Of a stretch of DNA of 61,880 nt, positions 17,635-26,237 are shown piece by piece. The notes under the pieces were generated by a model. It was given only the letters and a program-made list of their open reading frames with translations, made no database searches and had not been told where the DNA came from. Source of the stretch: Bacillus sp. ISL-37. Lineage in GTDB: Bacteria; Bacillota; Bacilli; Bacillales; Cytobacillaceae. The stretch is from contig NZ_JAGGQL010000013.1 in NCBI RefSeq assembly GCF_018613315.1, positions 1 to 61,880 on the forward strand, in the 5' to 3' direction. Positions within the stretch are counted from its first letter, which is position 1. Every line of letters starts with the position of its first letter. The position numbers were made by a program, and so were the translations under genes.

Positions 17635-19794
17635 TTATGCAGTTTTTGCCGGGAGCATAATTTTGAATGTTGTACCTTTGTTCTGCTCACTTTCGATGTA
17701 TACCTTACCATTATGGCTTTCAATAATCTTGAAGCTCACCATCAGGCCGAGTCCATTGCCATTTTTCTTGGTGGTATAGAAAGGCTCGCCAATTTTCTTG
17801 AGCGTTTCTGGAGGAATTCCTACGCCTGTATCCTTTATGGAGATGACGACATTATCATCCTGTATTTCTGTTCTCACTTTTAAATCTCCACCATCAGGCA
17901 TTGCTTCAATTCCATTTTTTATAAAATTCAAGAATACTTGCTTCAATCGGTTCTCATCACATTCAATCTGGATGATTTCCTCTGTAGCATCAAAATCCAG
18001 TTTGACATTCCTTTTTCTTGCTTCGAATTTCAACATGGACACTACATTTTGGACAATCGGAATGATATTTTGTTCTTCAAGCTCCACAGCCTTTGGTTTT
18101 GCAAGTACCATGAACTCTTCAACAATATTATTGACTCTGTCAATTTCATCAAGAATGATTTCAATAAACTCCTGGCGTTGTGGATCTGTTTCGTCAAGCT
18201 GCAGGAATTCGGCATATCCTTTCATTGATGTCAGCGGATTTCTGATTTCGTGGGCAACCCCAGCAGCTAGCTGGCCAACAGCAGCAAGCTTATCCTGGCG
18301 GTGCAGCATTTCCTCTGACTTTTTCTTCTCTGTGATATCATTACGAATTGCAAGATATTGATATGGCTTTCCTTTTTCATTTAGGAAAGGAACAATCGTG
18401 GTATCCACCCAGTAAAAGGAACCATCCTTCGCCCTGTTTCGAATATCCCCTTTCCAAACCTGGCCGGATCCAATGGTTTTCCACAGATTTTTAAAGAATT
18501 CCTTCGAATGTAGTCCGGAATTCAATAAGCTGTGATCATTACCAATCAATTCTTCCCTGTTGTATTTAGAGATTTCACAGAATTTATCATTCACATTTTT
18601 GATAATCCCCTTCTCGTCAGTAAAAGCCACGATGGATGATTGATCGAGGGCAAAATTAATATCACTGACCTCTTTCAGTGTTTCCTTTAGGCTCGCTTCC
18701 GCCTGCTTTCGTTGAGTTATATCAGAACGAATAGAGACATATTGATACGGCCTGCCTTTACTATTCAGGAAAGGGACAATCGTGGTATCAACCCAGTAAT
18801 AAGAACCATCTTTCTTCTTATTCCGTATTTCACCCTTCCAAACCTCTCCAGAACCAATCGTTTTCCACATATCTTTGAAAAATTCCTTAGTATGAAGTCC
18901 AGAATTCAAGATCGAGTGATTTTGACCCAAAAGCTCAGCTTCACTATAGCCAGAAATCTCAATAAATTTTTCATTAACATATGTGATATTACCTTTAGGA
19001 TCCGTAATCGCAACAATTGCTGATGAATTAAGTGCATCTGTAATATCTTTCAAGTTGGTATCTGAAACTGCAAGCCTTTTGCTGATTAACGCACTTGAAC
19101 CGATCAAGCCAGCAAGGATGAGAACCGAGATAAAAACAATAAGATAACTGATCAACGACTCTGGAATCCCCGTCTGCTGGGCAACACCGTTGCTCACATT
19201 GATTGAAGATGATCTAGTTAATAGAAAATGACCTTCTACAATTGCAGCCGTCACGAAAAGTGCACTTAACGGCTTTATCCAGCCATGGTCTCCCTGAGTG
19301 AAACTTTTCGAAAAGAAAAGCATCCAGAAGGAAAAGTAAAAAGACACGAAAACAAGGGCAAGTGCTACCAGTAAAATAGAAGGCTGATAACTAAAATCTA
19401 ACCTCATAGAGTACATGCCAAGAATATGGACAACAAGGACTGCGAGCATCATGAAGAAGCTTCCTGCAAGCATATTGCTTTTTTTTACTGACTTGCCTGT
19501 CATTGAATAGAACGCCATTGCTGTAAATGAAATAACTAAAATAATCGATAATACTGTTATTGGAATTCTGTAAGACACATTGCCATTTAGGTTCATTGCA
19601 AGCATTCCAAAGAAATTCATAACCCATATCCCTATGCCAAGTGAAAATGTCCCACCCAAAAACAGGAACCGTTTATTTCGATCTGATGACTTTATTAGAC
19701 TGAATAAATCGAGTGCTGTATATGATGACATGATTGTCAATAAAATGGCTACTAGCAGTAATATTGGATTGAAGGATAATTCCGGATTATCCAT
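17635..19794 (-). CDS. Membrane histidine kinase with MHYT-like sensor and two PAS domains
   Basis: A 719-residue sensor kinase. Residues 10-235 hold about seven helices in an MHYT-like arrangement, although the first motif reads MNFFGM, lacking the usual His, and the second keeps VHILGM. Two PAS domains (about 250-365 and 370-485) are nearly duplicates, both with LNSGLH.KEFFK..WKTIGSG.VWKG and KDGS.YWVDTTIVPFLN. Then come HisKA (phospho-acceptor His in VAHEIRNPLTSMKGYAEF) and HATPase_c (NGIEAM, DTGVGIPP, NGLGL). The layout resembles sporulation kinases. No response regulator gene is adjacent, which fits a phosphorelay kinase. Confidence 0.88.
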   Translation of the reverse strand: MDNPELSFNPILLLVAILLTIMSSYTALDLFSLIKSSDRNKRFLFLGGTFSLGIGIWVMNFFGMLAMNLNGNVSYRIPITVLSIILVISFTAMAFYSMTGKSVKKSNMLAGSFFMMLAVLVVHILGMYSMRLDFSYQPSILLVALALVFVSFYFSFWMLFFSKSFTQGDHGWIKPLSALFVTAAIVEGHFLLTRSSSINVSNGVAQQTGIPESLISYLIVFISVLILAGLIGSSALISKRLAVSDTNLKDITDALNSSAIVAITDPKGNITYVNEKFIEISGYSEAELLGQNHSILNSGLHTKEFFKDMWKTIGSGEVWKGEIRNKKKDGSYYWVDTTIVPFLNSKGRPYQYVSIRSDITQRKQAEASLKETLKEVSDINFALDQSSIVAFTDEKGIIKNVNDKFCEISKYNREELIGNDHSLLNSGLHSKEFFKNLWKTIGSGQVWKGDIRNRAKDGSFYWVDTTIVPFLNEKGKPYQYLAIRNDITEKKKSEEMLHRQDKLAAVGQLAAGVAHEIRNPLTSMKGYAEFLQLDETDPQRQEFIEIILDEIDRVNNIVEEFMVLAKPKAVELEEQNIIPIVQNVVSMLKFEARKRNVKLDFDATEEIIQIECDENRLKQVFLNFIKNGIEAMPDGGDLKVRTEIQDDNVVISIKDTGVGIPPETLKKIGEPFYTTKKNGNGLGLMVSFKIIESHNGKVYIESEQNKGTTFKIMLPAKTA

Positions 19795-20157
19795 TTAGGC
19801 ATCATTCCCCATTTAAAGTTTCATTTCGATTGTATGTTAAAACTGAAAAGAATAAAAGGGTTTCTTAAATAAAATGTAATAACTTTGTCACTTTTATCTA
19901 TTGACAATTGAAATTTATGGAATTCCCTTTCCTTTTGTAGTTGAGTTCTCTGCAAACGGCATAATGAACTTACCAATCCTGGATAACATATACCCTGGCA
20001 CTTATTAACTATTACCCCAAACAGATCATACGAACAAACAAACACCTATTTTTAAATTTTTTCAAAAAAAGGCTACACAAATTTGCTAATAATGTTTATA
20101 CTGTACTATAACAGGTTAAGTAAAATATAAATTGTACTATAAAAGGAGGATTTTTTT

Positions 20158-20289
20158 ATGATGAGTCCGGTTGAATTTTTTCGTAATCTACCAAAGAAGG
20201 TTTGCCCTGAGTGTGGTGAAGGAATGCACGAACAAGCTGAGTCATATTTAATGGAATGTGACCGTTGCTTATCAAAAAAAGAGGAATAA
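20158..20289 (+). CDS. YhfH-family small zinc-ribbon protein
   Basis: A 43-residue protein with strong AAAAGGAGGATT upstream. It starts MMSPVEFFRNLPKKVCPECG and has two Cys pairs, C-P-E-C and C-D-R-C, suited to bind one zinc. The 'EFFRNLPKK.C..CG' start is the hallmark of the YhfH family; function unknown. It is too short for normal ORF thresholds but the ribosome-binding site and following terminator support it. Confidence 0.8.
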   Translation: MMSPVEFFRNLPKKVCPECGEGMHEQAESYLMECDRCLSKKEE

Positions 20290-20290
20290 T

Positions 20291-20328
20291 ACAAGAAGGC
20301 ACCTTTAAAAAAAGGTGCCTTCTTGTAT
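20291..20328 (+). terminator. Hairpin after the YhfH-like gene
   Basis: Stem ACAAGAAGGCACCTTT/AAAGGTGCCTTCTTGT. No long U tract follows, but it lies directly after the stop codon. Confidence 0.65.
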
Positions 20329-20352
20329 AACCCGAAGAAAAAACTCACATAG

Positions 20353-20383
20353 AAAAAGAAGCTCAATTGCGAGCTTCTTTTTT
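20353..20383. terminator. Terminator of the large RNA candidate (also works on plus strand)
   Basis: Stem AAGAAGCTC/GAGCTTCTT with an AATTGC loop and T runs on both sides. Confidence 0.85.
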
Positions 20384-21005
20384 AACATCTTAGGAGACCC
20401 AACCAGCATCAGCCCAAAACTTTTTGGAACTATTGAGTTGTATGATCCTCTTACTATAGCCGATGTGTGTTTGTTCCGCATTAAAGTGTCATTTCATAAA
20501 AAGGTTTCCCTACTTTATGACGACTCTTTACAAACACATTTTTCGGTATAATCACCGAGAGACTCATTATTCCATTTAGTATTCGGTTAGCACTTTTCTT
20601 CATTTGCATCATGTGTCCCTGCTGACCATTCCATTTGGATGGTTAGCTGCCATCAAGGTTATGTTCTCCTAAGGACTGTTATACCTGAAAATTGTTGACT
20701 TTCCTTGAGAATGGTGCTTTTCCAAGTATCAATTGTTGAATTTGATACTCTGTTGGTTAAAAGCTTCCTTCCTGCGTACAAGTAAATAATAGGCAGGACT
20801 TCTGCTTTTACCCTTTTGAATTGAACCACTGGAAGGACAACATTCTTTCTGGTTTAACTTTTATTAGGTTCAAGATCCCTGTGGCTGGTGGTACTGATTT
20901 TGTGAAGAGAAGGTAACGACACTTTAGGAATAAACCTTTTTTCGTTCACTACGGAACGAACACAATTGGTTGAGCCTCCTAAGATGTTAATCACTTTCTT
21001 TCTAC
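20353..21005 (-). ncRNA. Candidate large structured non-coding RNA (about 650 nt)
   Basis: No gene fits this 0.7-kb interval. On the minus strand an extended -10 promoter (TGG-TATAAT at 21012-21017) precedes it and a terminator hairpin with a T run ends it. The ends pair over 24 bp (20967-20990 with 20382-20405); the two non-Watson-Crick positions are G-U only when read as minus-strand RNA. Inside, 20915-20926 pairs with 20482-20493 (12 bp), and local hairpins occur at 20941-20960, 20725-20749, 20755-20812 and 20634-20662. Size is like OLE, ROOL or GOLLD RNAs, but I cannot match it to any of them. Confidence 0.72.
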
Positions 21006-21011
21006 ACTCTT

Positions 21012-21037
21012 ATTATACCACCACTTCCGAATGTAAA
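21012..21037 (-). promoter_or_regulatory. Promoter of the large RNA candidate
   Basis: Minus strand TTTACA, 14 bases, then TATAAT preceded by TGG (extended -10). The spacer is short, but the extended -10 is perfect. Predicted start is near 21005, 15 bases before the closing stem. Confidence 0.6.
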
Positions 21038-21148
21038 CCCTTACATTTGTGACAAATTAGTGTCTTTTCCAATATTTATAACACAGGTTAAATTACCCGT
21101 ATATCCTATATCTCAATACAAAAACTAGTATTACCAGGGGGTGAGATA

Positions 21149-21319
21149 ATGGATAATAAAAAAGATGATTTAAAACGGAATAAGGATTTACTTAATTCAA
21201 CATACACACCAAATCAACGCTATGTACCAGGTGGATCCGTTGATGAGCATAGGGATTTTGAAGCTGGAAATATTATTCTTACCGGGGATGAGATAAAACA
21301 GCAGAATGAAAATTTATGA
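21149..21319 (+). CDS. Small hydrophilic protein, 56 aa
   Basis: Starts MDNKKDDLKRNKDLL with a GGGGGTGAG ribosome-binding site 5 bases upstream. The product is charged, with YVPGGSVDEHRDFEAGN in the middle, and lacks Cys or membrane segments. I do not recognise the family. It precedes the SplA-like gene by 66 bases. Confidence 0.55.
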   Translation: MDNKKDDLKRNKDLLNSTYTPNQRYVPGGSVDEHRDFEAGNIILTGDEIKQQNENL

Positions 21320-21385
21320 TTCAATATATGTCACCGACATATAATACAACCAATGCTTAAAACTTAACGAAAAGAGGTATTAAAC

Positions 21386-21634
21386 TTGGATTTACTCGAT
21401 CCCAAAAATTTGAAATTTGGTGATGAAGTGTTCGTCATTTATCGGAACCCTCATGTACCTTCTGTTTCAAACATAAAAGCTGGTGAAATTGTTCCTCACC
21501 CAAAAGATCCTAATCAGTTCGCCCTATTCCTGAACGAAACCTTACATGTAATTGAAGACGATGATGCTCTGTTTGCTACACAAGACGCAGCCGAAAAAGC
21601 TTATTTTGATGCAATGGACCCTTATAACACTTAG
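21386..21634 (+). CDS. SplA-like small protein
   Basis: An 82-residue protein with a TTG start 8 bases after AAAGAGGT. The segment FGDEVFVIYRNPHVPSV (about 10-26), then 'KAGEIVPHP' and 'FALFLNETLHVIEDDDALFATQDAAEKAY', matches SplA, the regulator of the spore photoproduct lyase operon in B. subtilis. Unlike there, no splB follows; the next gene is a 39-codon frame and then a methyltransferase. It may regulate splB elsewhere or have a different target. Confidence 0.7.
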   Translation: MDLLDPKNLKFGDEVFVIYRNPHVPSVSNIKAGEIVPHPKDPNQFALFLNETLHVIEDDDALFATQDAAEKAYFDAMDPYNT

Positions 21635-21721
21635 TAACCCCTTCCCTTTCCAAAGGTTTTAAGAGCTTTTTATAGGGGTAAAAATAGAAACGCAAGCCAA
21701 TTTCCATTAGGAGGGATGAAG

Positions 21722-21841
21722 ATGAAAGTTTTATCAGCATCTTCTAAGTTCGTTATTGGCTCTGCACTTGAAGGAGGATTTGTCTATCTAAAGAAAGGCA
21801 CCCTTACCCCCAACAAAGTGATACGACGTGGAAAGCTTTAA
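21722..21841 (+). CDS. Very small basic protein, 39 aa
   Basis: ATG at 21722 lies 6 bases after TAGGAGGG. The product MKVLSASSKFVIGSALEGGF.. ends in a basic tail (KVIRRGKL). It is followed by a terminator. The strong ribosome-binding site is the main support; the family is unknown to me. Confidence 0.5.
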   Translation: MKVLSASSKFVIGSALEGGFVYLKKGTLTPNKVIRRGKL

Positions 21842-21863
21842 ATCTGCAAATCCTCTTTCTAGA

Positions 21864-21892
21864 AGCACATCCATCCAGGGTGTGCTTTTTTG
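21864..21892 (+). terminator. Terminator after the 39-codon gene
   Basis: Stem AGCACATCC/GGTGTGCT followed by TTTTTT. Confidence 0.8.
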
Positions 21893-21969
21893 TAATTTTT
21901 AGAAAATTAAAGGGTTTTCTTAATATTAGACGAATTTATTAAGCAGTATAAATATGTGGGGTGACCAGA

Positions 21970-23001
21970 TTGCTTCAAATAGAAATTGAGCCGGCCTTGA
22001 ATCCAAATGAAACCCGATTGCAACCTTCCTACAGAATGGACCTTAGAAATTTCTCAGAAAAGGAATACAACAAGTTTGTAAAATTGAATACCGTGAATGA
22101 TTGGAGCCAGCTAAGCTGGAGAGGTGTAGGAAGACCATACGAGGTTACATCTTTCGCACAGGATAAGAAGGATTGGGAAGAAGTAAATCAACACAGTCTT
22201 CCGGCGAATATCTCCTGGCAGATGTTCAACAGGTCGTTCCACGAGTGGTTCGTTAAGGATGTTCCTGCTGAAATGGACAAGTCGAAACAAAATTTCATGA
22301 AAAGTCTTACGAATTTCAAGCTGACAGAAACAAAATCTGCATTGGGTGAATTGATCAGAATACACCTGTGGAACTACGCTCACCGGATCGAGGATGGCAT
22401 TTGGGATCCAAGGGGCAAACGTGCTTTGTTTGAAGGACTTGATTTAATTAAGCCAAGAATTCTTTTCCTTGGAGCCGCTGAAGGATATGAAGCAATGCAG
22501 TTAAGCGCAATGTATCCAGGTGGTGATATAGTCTTTGTAGATTATGATCCTTTCTGCAAGGATACAAGATTTGCGGAATTCCCTGACACTTATCCATTTT
22601 TGGGAAGCAACCCCTCAACAGGAGGTAATAAAGTCTACCATAAAAGTGATTTTGAGACTGAATACATTGTTGAAGATATTCGCAAGCTCCCTTTTGGCCG
22701 AGAATTCGATATCGTCCTTAGCGTCGGATTACTCGAGCACTTCCCGGATTCTTTAAAAAGCGAAGTCGTGGATTGGCACACAAAGTTCCTAAAAGCGGGT
22801 GGATATATCATCATGACAACACCCCGGGCTCAGTTAAAATCCAAGCTTTATTATGAAATCATGGCTGATGTCATGAACCATACATACAGGGAGCTGATGA
22901 CAGTCGAGCAGATGGGACTATATTTATATGAGAACGGTTTAGACATTTTAAGGCACGGCTTTATTAAAGTCCATAACGGAATCATAGCACGTCCCCGATA
23001 A
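21970..23001 (+). CDS. Class I SAM-dependent methyltransferase, 343 aa
   Basis: The C-terminal half is a Rossmann methyltransferase: RILFLGAAEGYEAMQLS (motif I, about 165-181), IVFVDYDPF (acidic residue), EDIRKLPFGREFDIVLSVGLLEHF and GGYIIMTTPRAQL. The N-terminal 150 residues are unlike common families and may bind the substrate. TTG at 21970 is preferred because GGGGTGA precedes it at the right distance; an in-frame GTG at 21961 lacks a site. Substrate is unknown. It is a single-gene unit with a strong terminator. Confidence 0.75.
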   Translation: MLQIEIEPALNPNETRLQPSYRMDLRNFSEKEYNKFVKLNTVNDWSQLSWRGVGRPYEVTSFAQDKKDWEEVNQHSLPANISWQMFNRSFHEWFVKDVPAEMDKSKQNFMKSLTNFKLTETKSALGELIRIHLWNYAHRIEDGIWDPRGKRALFEGLDLIKPRILFLGAAEGYEAMQLSAMYPGGDIVFVDYDPFCKDTRFAEFPDTYPFLGSNPSTGGNKVYHKSDFETEYIVEDIRKLPFGREFDIVLSVGLLEHFPDSLKSEVVDWHTKFLKAGGYIIMTTPRAQLKSKLYYEIMADVMNHTYRELMTVEQMGLYLYENGLDILRHGFIKVHNGIIARPR

Positions 23002-23002
23002 A

Positions 23003-23036
23003 ACAGGCCCTTCTTTAGAAGGGCCTGCAATTTTTT
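23003..23036 (+). terminator. Terminator after the methyltransferase gene
   Basis: Stem CAGGCCCTTC/GAAGGGCCTG with a TTTA loop, then CAATTTTTT. Confidence 0.9.
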
Positions 23037-23193
23037 ATAGATCCGATCTCTTTACCGGTTCCTCTTCGTTATTTGTTTGATTACCGGTACTTGAAGTGTA
23101 TCCTACTCGATAGACAAAATCTTTCTTTTGTTTTAACGCGTTTGGCATTTTGTATTGATCGCTATTCGATTGAAATTCACCTTTATGCGACAC
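23035..23193 (-). CDS. Small hydrophilic protein, 52 aa
   Basis: GTG start with GAGGGGTACAA upstream. The product begins (V)SHKGEFQSNSDQYKMPNAL and ends in a charged tail. No membrane segment or Cys. It converges on the methyltransferase gene and its stop lies in that gene's terminator region. It is probably in one transcript with the YozQ-like gene 20 bases upstream. Family unknown to me. Confidence 0.5.
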   Translation of the reverse strand: MSHKGEFQSNSDQYKMPNALKQKKDFVYRVGYTSSTGNQTNNEEEPVKRSDL

Positions 23194-23213
23194 TTGTACC
23201 CCTCATTTCCTGC

Positions 23214-23417
23214 TTACTGATAACCTCTGTTATTCAATTCATCTTCGGCTCCCGACGAGCGCTCAATCTTTCCGCCGACCTGCCCTTCTACATAACTGTC
23301 ACTGGCTTGTTCATGGGTCATTGCAAGCCCATCTGAAAGTTCGTCATTTTTTCGATAATCAGAAGTATCGTACATACGCCCTGCAAGCTCAAGGTTTTTA
23401 CCTTTATTCTCTTTCAT
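23214..23417 (-). CDS. YozQ/DUF4025-like small protein
   Basis: A 67-residue hydrophilic protein with ATG behind GAAAGGAGGGACTTTC. The core AGRMYDTSDYRKNDELSDGL and AMTHEQASDSYVEG matches the YozQ (DUF4025) family found in spore formers. Function of that family is unknown. Likely co-transcribed with the downstream 52-codon gene. Confidence 0.72.
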   Translation of the reverse strand: MKENKGKNLELAGRMYDTSDYRKNDELSDGLAMTHEQASDSYVEGQVGGKIERSSGAEDELNNRGYQ

Positions 23418-23501
23418 GAAAGTCCCTCCTTTCGTACTTCAATTATTTTTTGATATAAAGACTAAAACCATACTTCTTTTCAATCCTGTTAAAAAACAAA
23501 A

Positions 23502-23531
23502 AAAACACTTCATGTAAGAAGAGTTTTTTCT
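23502..23531 (-). terminator. Terminator of the MFS gene
   Basis: On the minus strand ACTCTTC/GAAGTGT closes on TTACAT and is followed by a long T run. Confidence 0.7.
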
Positions 23532-23640
23532 GTGAATAATTGTAAATCATCATTATCCTTATAGATTTCACTAATAACCTGTTTCAAAAGACGTTTTCTA
23601 ATGATTATCGTGTATAATCTTTTTTTATTTGAATTAGTGG

Positions 23641-23686
23641 CTAGTTCCAGCGTTAGTCGGGGCTGACCATGGAGCTTGCGCTTTTC
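23641..23686 (-). repeat. Remnant of the 117-bp repeat, within the MFS gene end
   Basis: Read on the minus strand this carries AAAAGCGCAAGC, then GTCAGCCCCGAC and AGCGCTGGA-like blocks in the same order as the repeat start, with changes and no inner stem. The MFS stop codon lies inside it. Confidence 0.65.
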
Positions 23687-24831
23687 TTATCATCCTGCAA
23701 CAACCAGACTGTCAGCAAAACACCAATTAAAGTCAGAGCAGCAAAGAATATGTACACCCCATAAATACTGAATTCCTCAAAAATGATGCCACCGAAAAAC
23801 GTGAAAAACCAGTTGCCTAATCCGTTGCCAACTGCGGAATAAATTGTTACTGCCGTAGCCGTAATATGCAGTGGTGTGATATCCCGAATATACTGCAAAC
23901 CTGCAGGAATGAACAATCCAAGTGAAAAACCTTGAATAACAGCTGATGCGTATACAAGAGCTAGAGCAGGCTCTGTAAAATAAAAAATCCATCTAATTAA
24001 TGATACAAGCGCTGCAATAAAAGCGACCTGGAGCAGCCCTAATTTACTGATCCAGCTTCCAGCAACCCTCATAAATGGAATTTCGGATAACACAGCGATA
24101 AGGAACGCAATACCAATTCCTGTATAAGTGCCGCCTCGGTCCTCCACAAATAGACTGAAGTAGAAGTTATTGGCCAGGTTAGGACCAAAAACCATGAATG
24201 TGACCCCTAGGAAAATAAGAAACTTCTTCATCTTTATTAAATCCTTCATTCCTGCGAAAAGACCGCTTGGCCGACCAGAAGATTCTCTGGGCATTTGCAT
24301 CGAAAATGCTGCGGAAACCAATAATGTCAAGAAAAACGCGTAGAATATCACTTGCGGATTCCACTCGGATAATCGGCCCATAACAAAAACTGCCAGTCCA
24401 AAACCGAGGGATCCAAATAATCGTACATTTCCATAATTAACTCCGGCATTGCTTGTATATTTTAAGGAAATACTATCTGATAAAGGAATGATCGCACTTT
24501 GAAAAATCGCAAGAATCATTGCTACAATTATGAACGTAGAGAAGCCTTCGAAGAAAATATAACCCAAAGCGACAACCCCTGTTAGCAGCGTTGTTAAAGT
24601 AAGCAGCACATTATGGGAATTTTTCATGTCGGCAAGCATACCCCAAAACGGCTGGAAGAAGATCATGATCACTGGACCAATGGACAGGATCATGCCAATC
24701 TGATACCCATTTAAATTTTCAACTTCGCTTAAGTAAACACTTAACAAAGGGAATAAACTACCTATGCCAAAAAATACAAAAAGATAAAAACCTTGCAAAG
24801 TAAAGATGTTGCGCTTGACGTGCTTGTCCAT
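23653..24831 (-). CDS. MFS transporter (LacY/3-phenylpropionate-permease-like)
   Basis: A 392-residue membrane protein with 12 hydrophobic helices in the pattern of the MFS_1-like/nucleoside-sugar:H+ symporters (YwbF-type in Bacillus). Landmarks are GFYLFVFFGIGSLFPLLSVYL in helix 1 and GMLADMKNSHNVLL between helices 2 and 3. The ATG at 24831 has CGGAGGATGCAG before it; the ATG two codons earlier overlaps that site. The last dozen codons (KKSASSMVSPD) are encoded in a repeat remnant. Substrate is unknown. Confidence 0.8.
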   Translation of the reverse strand: MDKHVKRNIFTLQGFYLFVFFGIGSLFPLLSVYLSEVENLNGYQIGMILSIGPVIMIFFQPFWGMLADMKNSHNVLLTLTTLLTGVVALGYIFFEGFSTFIIVAMILAIFQSAIIPLSDSISLKYTSNAGVNYGNVRLFGSLGFGLAVFVMGRLSEWNPQVIFYAFFLTLLVSAAFSMQMPRESSGRPSGLFAGMKDLIKMKKFLIFLGVTFMVFGPNLANNFYFSLFVEDRGGTYTGIGIAFLIAVLSEIPFMRVAGSWISKLGLLQVAFIAALVSLIRWIFYFTEPALALVYASAVIQGFSLGLFIPAGLQYIRDITPLHITATAVTIYSAVGNGLGNWFFTFFGGIIFEEFSIYGVYIFFAALTLIGVLLTVWLLQDDKKSASSMVSPD

Positions 24832-25038
24832 CTGCATCCTCCGTACTGACGAATTATAGAGCTATATTTTACCACTATTTTAATATAAGAATAGATCATT
24901 TCGTTTCATGCATGATAAAAGGATAAATAAAGCGTTTTCATTTTATGCAGGGCATGATAAAATAATGTTGCCAAAAGGTGATCAGACGTCTGCTCACTGA
25001 TAATCCATTACCATCTTGCCATAAGAGGCGGTGAAAAC

Positions 25039-25209
25039 ATGAAAGAAATCATCTTAAGCTTAGTTGCTGGTTTAGTCGTAGGGATCCTATTTAAATTCCT
25101 GAAGCTCCCTCTTCCTGCACCTCCTGTACTAGCAGGTGTCCTGGGAATTGTAGGAGTTTATTTAGGTGGAATTGTCGGGGAATGGATCTTGAATTCTTTT
25201 AAAGGGTGA
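25039..25209 (+). CDS. XapX domain protein
   Basis: A 56-residue protein with two hydrophobic segments (IILSLVAGLVVGILFKFL and PPVLAGVLGIVGVYLGG). The central LPLPAPPVLAGVLGI motif is typical of XapX-domain proteins, small membrane proteins of unknown function. The ATG follows GGCGGTGAAAAC. Single gene. Confidence 0.8.
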   Translation: MKEIILSLVAGLVVGILFKFLKLPLPAPPVLAGVLGIVGVYLGGIVGEWILNSFKG

Positions 25210-25347
25210 CAGGAGGTATATAAACATAGGTTCTTTTCGTAAGCTTTAAATTACGTAATAAAAGCCTAATCCACTCGAAAAGAGCCCATCTCCTTTTAAA
25301 TTTGGAGCTACATTATTAAAACAATCAATGTGAATATAACGAAACTA

Positions 25348-25379
25348 AAAATCCACGGATCCCTCCGTGGATTTTTTTA
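25348..25379. terminator. Terminator of the formate/nitrite channel gene
   Basis: Stem AAATCCACGGA/TCCGTGGATTT with T runs on both strands. Confidence 0.88.
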
Positions 25380-25383
25380 TCGC

Positions 25384-26220
25384 TTACATTCGCTTAAGTG
25401 CATTTTGACCATACACTGATTGGGCTGTCGTTTTGTTCTTTTCGCCAACTACTCCTTTGGCATTCAGGTAGACATATAGAGTGCCAACAAAAAAGCCTCC
25501 GCCTATTATATTTCCCAATGTTACAGGCACCAGATTGTATATACTTCCGGCAATACTGACAGTTTCAGGATGGGGAACAAAGAGTGCAATTGAAAAGAGA
25601 ACCATGTTAGCAACACTATGCTCGAATCCTGACACTACAAAAGCAAAAACCAAAAGCATCATGACTCCAATTTTTGCTCCATCTCCTTTTACATTAAACG
25701 GGACCCATACAGCAAGGCACACAAGCCAATTGCACAAGATTGCACGAAAGAACAATTGATATGCAGGTGTGTTCATCTTCATGCTCACCGTTTCCATCAT
25801 GTATTGCGATTTTTCTGGCGATAAAAAAATGCCCGACATCATAATAAGTATTCCAAAGAATACTGCTCCCAACAAATTTCCGGAATAACACGCTATCCAA
25901 TTTTCAATGGTATCCTTCCACGTCGTTGCTTTTTTTAATGAACTGATTGTCATCATCATTGTGTTGCTTGTGAATAATTCTCCTCCCCCGTACAAAATCA
26001 GGACAAGAGCCAAGCCGAAAAAGATCGAGCTAACGATAGGTGTCGCTGCTGAATGAGTATCATAGAAATATTCTCCCAGCCGGTATGAGACCATGATGCC
26101 AAAGCCGATATAAACACCAGCAAGCGCTGCCCGCAGCAGGTACTTTGCTTTGGACTCCCTGAGATACTTTTTCTTTTTTAAAGCTGTGGCGATCGCTACT
26201 TCCATTGGCTGTTCACTCAT
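25384..26220 (-). CDS. Formate/nitrite transporter (FNT family)
   Basis: A 278-residue channel of the FocA/NirC family, forming pentamers in the membrane. Six helices are visible; the family-specific GGGELFTSNTMMM (about 78-90) and NLLGAVFFG are present, and GFEHSVANM carries the pore His. The ATG follows GAGGAGTCTTAAA. Bacillus YrhG is the likely counterpart and carries formate. Because pflB and a formate dehydrogenase are in the same window, formate is the probable substrate; nitrite is not excluded. A palindrome overlaps the region just upstream. Confidence 0.88.
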   Translation of the reverse strand: MSEQPMEVAIATALKKKKYLRESKAKYLLRAALAGVYIGFGIMVSYRLGEYFYDTHSAATPIVSSIFFGLALVLILYGGGELFTSNTMMMTISSLKKATTWKDTIENWIACYSGNLLGAVFFGILIMMSGIFLSPEKSQYMMETVSMKMNTPAYQLFFRAILCNWLVCLAVWVPFNVKGDGAKIGVMMLLVFAFVVSGFEHSVANMVLFSIALFVPHPETVSIAGSIYNLVPVTLGNIIGGGFFVGTLYVYLNAKGVVGEKNKTTAQSVYGQNALKRM

Positions 26221-26237
26221 TTTAAGACTCCTCTATT

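Noticed and set aside
20353-21005. Miniature transposable element with terminal inverted repeats
   Set aside because: Possible from the ends alone, but the strand-specific wobble pairs, nested helices, promoter and terminator fit an RNA gene better.
20353-21005. OLE RNA
   Set aside because: Length is similar, but no OLE-associated protein gene is nearby and I cannot match conserved sequence blocks.
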